Of a DNA stretch of 5,626 bases, positions 1 to 4,714 are shown one piece after another (the first letter of the stretch is position 1; each line of letters opens with the position of its first letter). Below the pieces are notes generated by a model. The model was not told the DNA's origin, ran no database searches, and saw only the letters and a list, made by a program, of their open reading frames with translations. The stretch is from the NCBI GenBank assembly GCA_019115345.1, contig DXDV01000305.1, positions 1 through 5,626 of the forward strand, given 5' to 3'. The position numbers and the translations under genes were made by a program. This DNA is from Candidatus Intestinimonas stercorigallinarum. GTDB lineage: Bacteria > Bacillota > Clostridia > Oscillospirales > Oscillospiraceae.

Positions 1-27
1 CGCCGTCGCAAGCTGCGCATCCCTCAT

Positions 28-45
28 CCTGCCGCAAGCGGCAGG
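28..45. repeat. Short perfect hairpin (CCTGCCGC/GCGGCAGG)
   Basis: CCTGCCGC (28-35) is followed after AA by its exact reverse complement GCGGCAGG (38-45). No T-run follows on either strand, so it is not a terminator. It is probably part of a dispersed palindromic repeat together with the hairpin at 73-103, but no second copy lies in the window. Confidence 0.6.
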
Positions 46-72
46 CTTCGTCCGCTCCGCTGCTCCGGCTCT

Positions 73-103
73 CCCAGCGAAAGGCGTTCCGCCTTCCGCT
101 GGG
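73..103. repeat. Imperfect hairpin (CCCAGCG...CGCTGGG)
   Basis: CCCAGCG (73-79) pairs with CGCTGGG (97-103). After one A/C mismatch, AAGGC (81-85) pairs with GCCTT (91-95) around the loop GTTCC. There is no T-run, which argues against a terminator. With the hairpin at 28-45 it makes the start of the window look like an intergenic repeat block rather than coding sequence. Confidence 0.55.
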
Positions 104-186
104 TCCCCCATTCCGCTGCGCTGGGCTCGCGCGGGGCCCCTGATTTGCGCGCCAAACCACGCCGCGACGTCCACCGCCCAGGCGGC

Positions 187-266
187 GGGGAGGTAGAAGC
201 ACAGCCTCTCCCTGTTCCGCCCGCACAGGCCGTAACGGCCGTGGCCGGTCCCCCATGGGGGCGGAA
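187..266. other. Structured GC-rich island, possible RNA fold, strand unknown
   Basis: TTCCGCCC (215-222) is complementary to GGGCGGAA (259-266). Inside it, CAC-A-GGCCG (224-232) pairs with CGGCC-GTG (236-243) around TAA. CCCC-AT-GGGG (251-260) is a further palindrome competing with the outer stem. Upstream, GGGGAGG (187-193) can pair imperfectly with CCTCTCCC (205-212). Nested pairing like this could be an RNA element, but it can also arise by chance in GC-rich DNA. I recognise no Rfam-type consensus. Confidence 0.2.
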
Positions 267-331
267 AGACGCAGGCCGCCCGCCGGACACCCCACAGCGC
301 ACCAATTCTAAAAAGCCCCTTTTTCTTTGGA

Positions 332-382
332 TTTCAAAAACCGTTTCTTTTTCCGGCAGGGAAAAAGAAATGGGTTTTGAGA
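332..382. repeat. Long near-perfect hairpin, 23-bp stem
   Basis: The arms 332-354 and 360-382 pair over 23 positions around the loop GGCAG, with one A/G mismatch and two G/T pairs. The inner 11 bp (TTTCTTTTTCC with GGAAAAAGAAA) are perfect. This A/T-rich stem stands out from its GC-rich surroundings. Neither strand has a T-run directly after the stem, so a classical terminator is unlikely. It could be a short mobile-repeat relic, a processing site or a protein-binding palindrome. Confidence 0.7.
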
Positions 383-411
383 CCGTCTCCCCCGTATCTA
401 TGCCCTAAGAG

Positions 412-487
412 ACTCCCTCAGTCACCTTCGGTGACAGCTCCCTCAGAGAGGGAGCCAGATGCTTCGGCCTTACGGCCTCAGAATGAC
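412..487 (-). repeat. Composite repeat unit, left arm
   Basis: The unit consists of three palindromes in order. GTCACC-TTC-GGTGAC (421-435) is preceded by ACTCCCTCA. GCTCCCTC-AGA-GAGGGAGC (437-455) follows. The last is TTCGGCC-TTAC-GGCC, continuing into TCAGAATGAC (463-487). The same order of parts recurs in reverse complement at 686-776, so the two are homologous arms of a larger inverted repeat. The loop-stem bases differ between copies but keep pairing: GTCACC/GGTGAC here, GCCGCC/GGCGGC there. This suggests the fold is conserved, or that repeat-borne hairpins were swapped. The strand is arbitrary, set so that the right arm is plus. Confidence 0.7.
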
Positions 488-510
488 AGAGGGAAACGCG
501 GCACCGGACC

Positions 511-580
511 GGGCGGCCAAAGGCCGCCCCTACCCCATCCTTGCGGCGAATTCTTTGTAGGGGCGGCCTGCGGCCGCCCG
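511..580. repeat. Inverted doublet of GTAGGGGCGGCC palindrome (REPIN-like)
   Basis: Two copies of a short palindrome lie head-out. GGGCGGCC-AAA-GGCCGCCCCTAC occupies 511-533, and GTAGGGGCGGCC-TGC-GGCCGCCC occupies 557-579. They are separated by 23 nt. Each copy is a hairpin of 8 bp with a 3-nt loop and an asymmetric GTAGG or CCTAC tail that gives it direction. Inverted pairs of REP-type palindromes with a short spacer are the arrangement known as REPINs, which RAYT-type Y1 transposases mobilise in other bacteria. No such transposase is in the window. A second doublet lies at 5572-5626. Confidence 0.7.
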
Positions 581-606
581 CCGTGGCAATGCGGGACCAC
601 ATCTTT

Positions 607-659
607 GTGGGGTGCGACATCGTCCTCGCAAAGGGCGCGCCGGGGTCGTCGCGCCCCAC
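607..659. repeat. Inverted repeat GTGGGGTGCGAC ... GTCGCGCCCCAC
   Basis: The 12-nt arms 607-618 and 648-659 are complementary except for one T/G wobble, and enclose 29 nt. The left arm is preceded by ATCTTT, much as the palindrome at 557 is preceded by TTCTTT, so the two may be related modules (CTTT-GTRGGG). No coding or terminator role is apparent. Confidence 0.5.
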
Positions 660-685
660 ACACAGAAGAACCGCGCCCCATCCCC

Positions 686-776
686 GTCATTCTGAGGCCG
701 CAGGCCGAAGAATCCGTATCCCTCGTCCTTGGGCTCCCTCTCCGAGGGAGCTGCCGCCGCAGGCGGCTGAGGGAGT
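686..776 (+). repeat. Composite repeat unit, right arm
   Basis: Reading plus: GTCATTCTGAGGCC-GCA-GGCCGAA (686-709), a spacer, GCTCCCTC-TCC-GAGGGAGC (733-751), then GCCGCC-GCA-GGCGGC with TGAGGGAGT (753-776). In reverse complement this matches 412-487 part for part, with a spacer about 15 nt longer between the middle and outer palindromes. The two arms enclose the doublet at 511-580 and the inverted repeat at 607-659. The whole span of about 365 bp resembles a MITE-like or composite palindromic element without coding capacity. Confidence 0.7.
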
Positions 777-803
777 AATCCTGTCACGCACAAAGACGGG
801 GGT

Positions 804-832
804 TACGGATTCTTCGCTCCGCTCAGAATGAC
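804..832 (+). repeat. Extra copy of the GATTCTTCG...CTCAGAATGAC repeat
   Basis: The segment shares TACGGATTCTTC and CTCAGAATGAC with the reverse complement of 686-718. Its central palindrome is shorter (GCTCCG instead of GGCCTGCGGC). With 686-718 it forms terminal inverted repeats of 11 and 12 matching bases around the right-arm hairpins, giving a smaller 147-bp unit (686-832). It ends 35 nt before the miaA start codon and so probably lies in the miaA leader. Confidence 0.65.
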
Positions 833-867
833 ACGACGCATCCCAACCGCCCCGAAAGGAGGTCTCC

Positions 868-1809
868 ATGGAACATCGACCCAAGCTGCTGGTGATCTGC
901 GGCCCCACGGCGTCGGGCAAGACGGCCCTTGGGGTGGCCCTGGCCCAGGCCATAGGCGGGGAGGTGGTCTCCGCCGACTCCATGCAGATCTACCGCCGGA
1001 TGGACATCGGCACCGCCAAGCCCACGGCGGCCGAGATGGGCGGGGTCCCCCACCACATGCTGGACGTGGCCGACCCCGCCGAGGACTACTCGGTGGCCCG
1101 GTACGTCCACGACGCCGACGCCTGTGTCCGGGACATCCTCTCCCGGGGGAAGCGCCCCGTCGTGGTGGGGGGCACCGGGCTCTACATCGACAACCTCATC
1201 GCCGGCCGGGACTTCGCCCCCTTCACCGGGGCCTGGCGGGAGAAGCTCCAGGCCCGGGCCAGGGAGGAGGGCCTGCCCGCCCTCCACGCCGAGCTGCGCC
1301 GGGTGGACCCCGACCGGGCGGAAAAACTCCACCCCAACGACGAAAAGCGCATCCTCCGGGCCCTGGAGGTGTGGTACGAGACGGGGGAGACCATCACCGC
1401 CCACGACCAGCGGACCCGGAGCCTCCCACCCAGGTACGACGCCCTGCGGGTGTGTCTCAATTTCTCCCGGCGGGAGGACCTGTGGGCGCGCATCGACCGC
1501 CGGGTGGACCAGATGATGGCCGACGGCCTGGAGGAGGAGGTCAGAGCCCTCCTCGCCTCCGGCGTCCCCCCCGCCGCCACCGCCATGCAGGCCATCGGCT
1601 ACAAGGAGTTCGCCGCCGCCCTCCGGGGGGAGGAGACCATGGACCAGGCCGTGGACCAGGTCAAGCTCCGCTCCCGGCAGTACGCCAAGCGGCAGCTCAC
1701 CTGGTTCCGCCGGACCCCCGGCCTCCGGTGGGTCGTCTGGGAAAAAACACCGGACCTGTCCGAGGGGCGACAGAAAGTGACAGCATATATGGAAGAATTT
1801 GGTTTATGA
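868..1809 (+). CDS. miaA: tRNA dimethylallyltransferase MiaA
   Basis: A protein of 313 aa that transfers the dimethylallyl group from DMAPP to N6 of A37 in tRNAs reading codons that begin with U, the first step of (ms2)i6A formation. It is cytosolic. Visible family motifs are the P-loop GPTASGKT (residues 12-19), DSMQIY (37-42, with the catalytic Asp37), VPHHMLDV (60-67), GGTGLY (101-106), HPNDEKRILRALEV (155-168), QAIGYKEF (241-248) and RQYAKRQLTWFRR (270-282), which belongs to the tRNA-binding part. The length matches the family (about 300-316 aa). The start is fixed by AAAGGAGGT at 855-863, five nt after GGAGG. It is the first gene of the run, 36 nt before hfq, an association common in many bacteria. 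The last codons (from about 1776) are AT-richer than the rest. The identification is secure. Confidence 0.97.
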   Translation: MEHRPKLLVICGPTASGKTALGVALAQAIGGEVVSADSMQIYRRMDIGTAKPTAAEMGGVPHHMLDVADPAEDYSVARYVHDADACVRDILSRGKRPVVVGGTGLYIDNLIAGRDFAPFTGAWREKLQARAREEGLPALHAELRRVDPDRAEKLHPNDEKRILRALEVWYETGETITAHDQRTRSLPPRYDALRVCLNFSRREDLWARIDRRVDQMMADGLEEEVRALLASGVPPAATAMQAIGYKEFAAALRGEETMDQAVDQVKLRSRQYAKRQLTWFRRTPGLRWVVWEKTPDLSEGRQKVTAYMEEFGL

Positions 1810-1830
1810 TGGGTGCATTCCAACAGAAAG

Positions 1831-1835
1831 AGGAG
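1831..1835 (+). promoter_or_regulatory. Ribosome binding site deciding the hfq start
   Basis: AGGAG lies 10 nt before ATG 1846. A longer in-frame reading from GTG 1813 has no such site and would add 11 residues not seen in Hfq proteins. Confidence 0.75.
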
Positions 1836-1845
1836 TGTACATACC

Positions 1846-2085
1846 ATGCAGACCAGATTCAACCTTCAGGACACCTTTCTCACCAGGGCCCGGCGGAACC
1901 GGCTGGGGGTGACCCTCTTCCTTATGAACGGCTACCAGCTCCGGGGGGTCATCACCGGCTTCGACTCCTTCGTGGTGGTCCTCATGACCGAGGGCAAGCA
2001 GCAGATCATCTACAAGCACGCCATCTCCACCATCGTCCCCGAGCGGCCGGTGGAGCTGGAGCCCGGCGGCGACCAGGGGAGCTGA
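1846..2085 (+). CDS. hfq: RNA chaperone Hfq
   Basis: A protein of 79 aa of the Sm-like family. Hfq forms a cytosolic hexamer that binds small RNAs and mRNA A-rich or U-rich tracts and promotes pairing. The Sm1 region starts at NLQDTFL (residues 6-12) and runs to about residue 47. The Sm2 signature is YKHAISTIVP (56-65). Gln8, Asp9, Phe39, Phe42 and the Tyr-Lys-His triad are the usual RNA-binding positions. The rim reads RARRNR (14-19), matching R16, R17 and R19 of E. coli Hfq. From memory, Bacillus and Listeria Hfq have a weaker RKEN-type rim. The C-terminal tail is short, about 12 residues after the core, as is usual in Firmicutes. ATG 1846 is chosen over GTG 1813 because of its ribosome binding site. 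The gene follows miaA by 36 nt and is probably co-transcribed. Confidence 0.96.
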   Translation: MQTRFNLQDTFLTRARRNRLGVTLFLMNGYQLRGVITGFDSFVVVLMTEGKQQIIYKHAISTIVPERPVELEPGGDQGS

Positions 2086-2133
2086 CCCTTCCCCGGCCGG
2101 GCCGGTCCGACACAGAAAAAGAGGAACGCGAAT

Positions 2134-3390
2134 ATGAAACAGGGCACCCTTTTCACCCGCATCATGATGACCGGCATGTTTCTCATGGTGTGCGCCTATC
2201 TCATCTTCTCCGCCCTGCGGAGCCTGGATGACCGGACCTACACCGTGACCACCTACACCCACACCGTGGACGACGCCGCCGAGACCACCGGACTGCTCAT
2301 CCGGGCGGAGACGGTGGTGACGGGAGGGACCGCCGCCATCGTGGACGTCCTCCCCGACCAGGGGGAAAAGGTCCGCGCCGGCTCGGTGGTGGCCTATCTC
2401 TACCAGGACGAGAGCGCCCTGGACCGCCGCCGGCAGCTGCGCACCCTCCTGCTGGAGGAGGAGCAGCTCATGTACGCCCTCCAGGGGGAGACGGGGACGG
2501 ACGCCGAGCGGCTGGACCAGAGCATCGTGGACGCCATGCTGGGGCTCCGGTCCTCCGCCGCCTACGGCGACCTCACCGGCCTGGAGGAGCAGGCCCTCTC
2601 CTTCAAGAGCCTGGTCATCCGCCAGGGCTACGACGGCGACACCGGCGTGGAGGAGCTCACCGCCGCCATCAGCGCCCTGGAGGGGGAGATCGAGAGCCTG
2701 CAAAGCGCCGCCGCCCAGGACACCGCCTACGTCACCGCCCCCTGCTCCGGCACCTTCTCCGCCATGGCCGACGGCTATGAGACCCTCCTTTTCCCCGACA
2801 TGCTGGAGAGCCTCACCGCCGACTCCCTCCGGCAGCTCATGGAGCAGGACACCGCCGCCCCCGACGGGGCGGTGGGCAAGCTCATCACCAGCTCCAGGTG
2901 GTATTTCGCCGCCACCGTCCCCGAGGCGGTGGCCCAGCGGCTGGCGGAGGGGGGCTCGGTGACGGTGCGCTTCTCCCGGGACTGGTCGGGGGAGGTCTCC
3001 ATGCAGGTGGAGCGGGTGGACGAGCCCTCCGGCGGCGTGAGCCTGGTGGTCCTCTCCTCCACCCGGAGCCTGGCCGACACCAGCATGCTCCGCAAGCAGA
3101 CGGTGGACATCATCTTCGACAGCGTCACCGGCATCCGGGTGCCCAAGAAGGCGGTGCGCACCGAGGTCACGGAGGACGGGGAGCAGGTCATCGGGGTCTA
3201 CGTCCTCACCGCCGCCCAGGCCGAGTTCAAGCCGGTGGAGATCCTGGTGGACGACGGGGACTACTACCTGGTGGAGGCCCTGCTGCCCGACGTGCCCACC
3301 GACAACCAGCTCAAGACCGCCCTGCGGGCGGGAGACCAGGTCATCGTCTCCTCGGATACCCTCTATGATGGGAAGGTCATGGACGTCTAG
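2134..3390 (+). CDS. Membrane-anchored HlyD/RND-adaptor-like protein
   Basis: A protein of 418 aa. One N-terminal membrane segment (about residues 10-28) follows a short basic start, so most of the protein should lie outside the membrane. After it come features of periplasmic-adaptor (membrane fusion) proteins: a first barrel-sandwich half (about 65-92, with DQGEKVRAGSVVAYLY), a short helical hairpin (about 95-195), the second half with VTAPCSGTF (200-208), a beta-barrel region (about 253-336, from SRWYFAA to VPKKAVR) and a membrane-proximal C-terminal domain. This order fits the HlyD/RND-related adaptors annotated in many Clostridia. There is no lipobox and no adjacent ABC or RND transporter. 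GAGGAA (2121-2126) lies 7 nt before ATG. The gene sits 48 nt after hfq and 67 nt before yggS. The general fold is likely. Efflux itself is only inferred, and an envelope or division role is equally possible. Confidence 0.8.
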   Translation: MKQGTLFTRIMMTGMFLMVCAYLIFSALRSLDDRTYTVTTYTHTVDDAAETTGLLIRAETVVTGGTAAIVDVLPDQGEKVRAGSVVAYLYQDESALDRRRQLRTLLLEEEQLMYALQGETGTDAERLDQSIVDAMLGLRSSAAYGDLTGLEEQALSFKSLVIRQGYDGDTGVEELTAAISALEGEIESLQSAAAQDTAYVTAPCSGTFSAMADGYETLLFPDMLESLTADSLRQLMEQDTAAPDGAVGKLITSSRWYFAATVPEAVAQRLAEGGSVTVRFSRDWSGEVSMQVERVDEPSGGVSLVVLSSTRSLADTSMLRKQTVDIIFDSVTGIRVPKKAVRTEVTEDGEQVIGVYVLTAAQAEFKPVEILVDDGDYYLVEALLPDVPTDNQLKTALRAGDQVIVSSDTLYDGKVMDV

Positions 3391-3391
3391 G

Positions 3392-3428
3392 GCCCTGTTT
3401 GAAGCTGCTCCACAGGTCCAAACAGGGC
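3392..3428 (+). promoter_or_regulatory. Intergenic stem-loop between the HlyD-like gene and yggS
   Basis: GCCCTGTTT (3392-3400) is exactly complementary to AAACAGGGC (3420-3428) across a 19-nt loop, and G3401/C3419 extends the stem. A small inner pairing (CTG 3405-3407 with CAG 3413-3415) is possible. It starts one base after the stop codon of the upstream gene and ends 29 nt before the yggS start. No T-run follows, so it is unlikely to terminate transcription. An RNA-stability, processing or regulator-binding role is conceivable. Confidence 0.45.
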
Positions 3429-3442
3429 ATACAGAGAGAAAG

Positions 3443-3447
3443 GGAGG
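3443..3447 (+). promoter_or_regulatory. Ribosome binding site deciding the yggS start
   Basis: GGAGG within AGGGAGGGA lies 10 nt before ATG 3458. The frame is open further upstream, to ATG 3365 inside the HlyD-like gene. That extension would read through the intergenic stem-loop and has no family counterpart. Confidence 0.75.
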
Positions 3448-3457
3448 GATTTTACCC

Positions 3458-4168
3458 ATGTTACTGGAGGAAAGGATCGCCCAGGCCAGGGCCAACATCG
3501 CCCGGGCCGCCGCCGAGGCGGGCCGGGACCCGGGGGAGATCACCCTGGCGGCCGCCACCAAGGTCCAGACCTCGGAGACCATCCGGGCGGCCATCGCCGC
3601 CGGGATCACCGTCTGCGGGGAGAACCGGGTCCAGGAGCTCACCGCCCATCTGGAGGACTACGCCTACGACGGGGCCAGGGTCCACTTCATCGGCCACTTG
3701 CAGACCAACAAGGTCCGCTTCGTGGTGGGCCGGGTGGACCTCATCGAGTCGGTGGACTCCCCCCGGCTGCTGGAGGCCGTCCAGCGGCAGGCCGAGAAGC
3801 TCAACCTGGTCCAGGACATCCTGCTGGAGGTCAACATCGGCCGGGAGGAGAGCAAGGGGGGCTGCCTCCCCGAGGACCTGCCCGCCCTGGCCCGGCAGGC
3901 CGCCGCGCTGTCCCACGTGCGGCTCCGGGGGCTCATGGCCATCCCGCCCGCCGCCGCCGCCCCGGGGGACAACCGGAGATTTTTTGCCGCCACCCGCCAG
4001 CTTTTTGTTGACATAAGAAGCCAAATAGGGGATAATGACACTGATATAGACTGCTTATCCATGGGAATGAGCGACGACTATGAGGACGCCGTCCGGGAGG
4101 GCGCCACGCTGGTGCGCCTGGGCACGGCCCTCTTTGGTCCCCGCCCCCCACGCGCCCCGGAAGGCTGA
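3458..4168 (+). CDS. yggS: YggS/PLPBP-family pyridoxal phosphate homeostasis protein
   Basis: A protein of 236 aa, the usual length. The family is a single-domain PLP-binding TIM barrel related to the N-terminal domain of alanine racemase. It has no established enzymatic reaction and is thought to buffer PLP and affect amino-acid homeostasis. It is cytosolic. Seen in the sequence are ATK (Lys35, expected to bind PLP), GENRVQEL (54-61), HFIGHLQTNK (76-85), SVDS (98-101), GLMAIPP (158-164) and LSMGMSDDYEDAV starting at Leu200, ahead of the phosphate-binding VRLGTALFG. In Gram-positives it is the usual neighbour of sepF (ylmE in Bacillus). Between about 3976 and 4062 the codons turn AT-rich (AGA, ATA, TTA, AAT, ACT), unlike the rest of the gene, while the protein remains in frame. 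A near-consensus promoter lies in that island. It ends 18 nt before sepF. Confidence 0.95.
   Translation: MLLEERIAQARANIARAAAEAGRDPGEITLAAATKVQTSETIRAAIAAGITVCGENRVQELTAHLEDYAYDGARVHFIGHLQTNKVRFVVGRVDLIESVDSPRLLEAVQRQAEKLNLVQDILLEVNIGREESKGGCLPEDLPALARQAAALSHVRLRGLMAIPPAAAAPGDNRRFFAATRQLFVDIRSQIGDNDTDIDCLSMGMSDDYEDAVREGATLVRLGTALFGPRPPRAPEG
4008..4036 (+). promoter_or_regulatory. Putative sigma-A promoter inside yggS, for sepF-divIVA
   Basis: TTGACA (4008-4013), a perfect -35, is followed after exactly 17 bp by GATAAT (4031-4036), five of six bases of the -10 consensus. Transcription would start near 4043, about 144 nt before the sepF start codon. The site lies in an AT-rich island of unusual codons within an otherwise GC-rich gene, as expected if promoter function constrains the sequence. 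I found no comparable pair elsewhere in the window. Confidence 0.6.
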
Positions 4169-4186
4169 GGAAAGGATGTTGCCGCT

Positions 4187-4666
4187 ATGGGAATCTTTGA
4201 CGAGATCAAGCGTCTGGCCCGCCCCTATGAGGACGAGGAGGACGAGGAGGTGTACGACGACTTCGACGTGCCCGTCACCCGCTCCGAGCGCAAGGAGAAG
4301 GCCCGGGACCTCCGGGAGAGCACCGGACCCGTTTACAGCGCCGAGCCGGAGCAGCGCCGGAGCAACAAGGTGGTCAACATCCACACCACCACCCAGCTCC
4401 AGGTGGTGCTGGTGAAGCCCGACCGCTTTGAAAACGCCGCCGAGATCGCCGACCACCTGCGGGAAAAGCGCACCGTGGTCCTCAATCTGGAGCAGACCAA
4501 CAAGGACATCGCCCGGCGGCTGCTGGACTTCCTCTCCGGCGTGGCCTACGCCAACGAGGGCAAGATCAAAAAGGTGGCGATCTCCACTTATATCATCACC
4601 CCCTACAACGTGGACATTCTGGGGGACCTGATCGACGAGCTGGAGAACAACGGGCTCTATTTTTAA
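4187..4666 (+). CDS. sepF: Cell division protein SepF
   Basis: A protein of 159 aa. In Gram-positives SepF tethers FtsZ to the membrane and aligns its filaments at the septum. The N-terminus MGIFDEIKRLARP (1-13) fits the amphipathic membrane-binding helix. A strongly acidic linker follows (about 14-30), partly encoded by GAGGAC/GAGGAG repeats, then a charged stretch to about residue 60. The folded SepF domain spans about 62-156, with VVLVKPDRFENAAEIADHL, RTVVLNLEQTNKDIARR, LDFLSGVAYA and ITPYNVDI, and ends NNGLYF. AAAGGA (4171-4176) lies 10 nt before ATG 4187. An out-of-frame ATG at 4176 is not a start. It follows yggS by 18 nt and precedes divIVA by 48 nt. ylmG and ylmH, which lie between these genes in Bacillus, are absent. 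The identification is secure. Confidence 0.96.
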   Translation: MGIFDEIKRLARPYEDEEDEEVYDDFDVPVTRSERKEKARDLRESTGPVYSAEPEQRRSNKVVNIHTTTQLQVVLVKPDRFENAAEIADHLREKRTVVLNLEQTNKDIARRLLDFLSGVAYANEGKIKKVAISTYIITPYNVDILGDLIDELENNGLYF

Positions 4667-4714
4667 GTCAGCGCGACTTTGAAAGAGAAATGAAAAGCGG
4701 GGGAGTGACCCATT

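Larger units (their letters stand above)
1..854. other. Gene-free, repeat-dense stretch upstream of miaA
   Basis: I see no convincing gene here. Open frames exist on both strands, but they run through palindromic repeats, lack good ribosome binding sites and resemble no family I know. The stretch holds two short hairpins (28-45, 73-103), a structured GC-rich island (about 187-266), a long A/T-containing hairpin (332-382) and a nest of dispersed repeats (412-832). The last repeat ends only 22 nt before the miaA ribosome binding site, so any miaA promoter must lie within or upstream of repeats. I found no clear -35/-10 pair. The end of an upstream gene is not visible. Confidence 0.75.

Noticed and set aside
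24..305. Minus-strand frame of 93 codons at the window start
   Set aside because: It begins at a TTG codon, has basic low-complexity composition and runs through two hairpin repeats. I recognise no homologue.
332..382. Long hairpin as a Rho-independent terminator
   Set aside because: No T-run follows the stem on either strand.
412..776. CRISPR array
   Set aside because: The repeats are few, palindromic, of several types and inverted relative to each other. There is no regular repeat-spacer spacing and no cas gene.
377..831. Several overlapping frames on both strands of 70-133 codons
   Set aside because: They translate palindromic repeats, have no supported ribosome binding site and overlap each other on both strands.
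1777..1810. GTGACA and TATGAT at the end of miaA as an hfq promoter
   Set aside because: The spacing is 22 bp, too long for a sigma-A promoter, and no alternative -35 fits TATGAT. The AT-rich end of miaA keeps it as a weak possibility only.
828..2231. Plus-strand frame of 467 codons over miaA and hfq
   Set aside because: It is out of frame with both genes, rich in Pro/Gly/Arg and starts inside a repeat. It is a GC-driven shadow.
1804..3642. Open minus-strand frame of 612 codons
   Set aside because: It lies opposite hfq, the HlyD-like gene and the start of yggS, all with clear family motifs. Its Gly/Val/His/Leu-rich translation is typical of the antisense of GC3-rich genes.
4679..4684. TTGAAA upstream of divIVA as a possible -35
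   Set aside because: The sequence 17 bp downstream (GGAGTG) is the ribosome binding region and not a -10.
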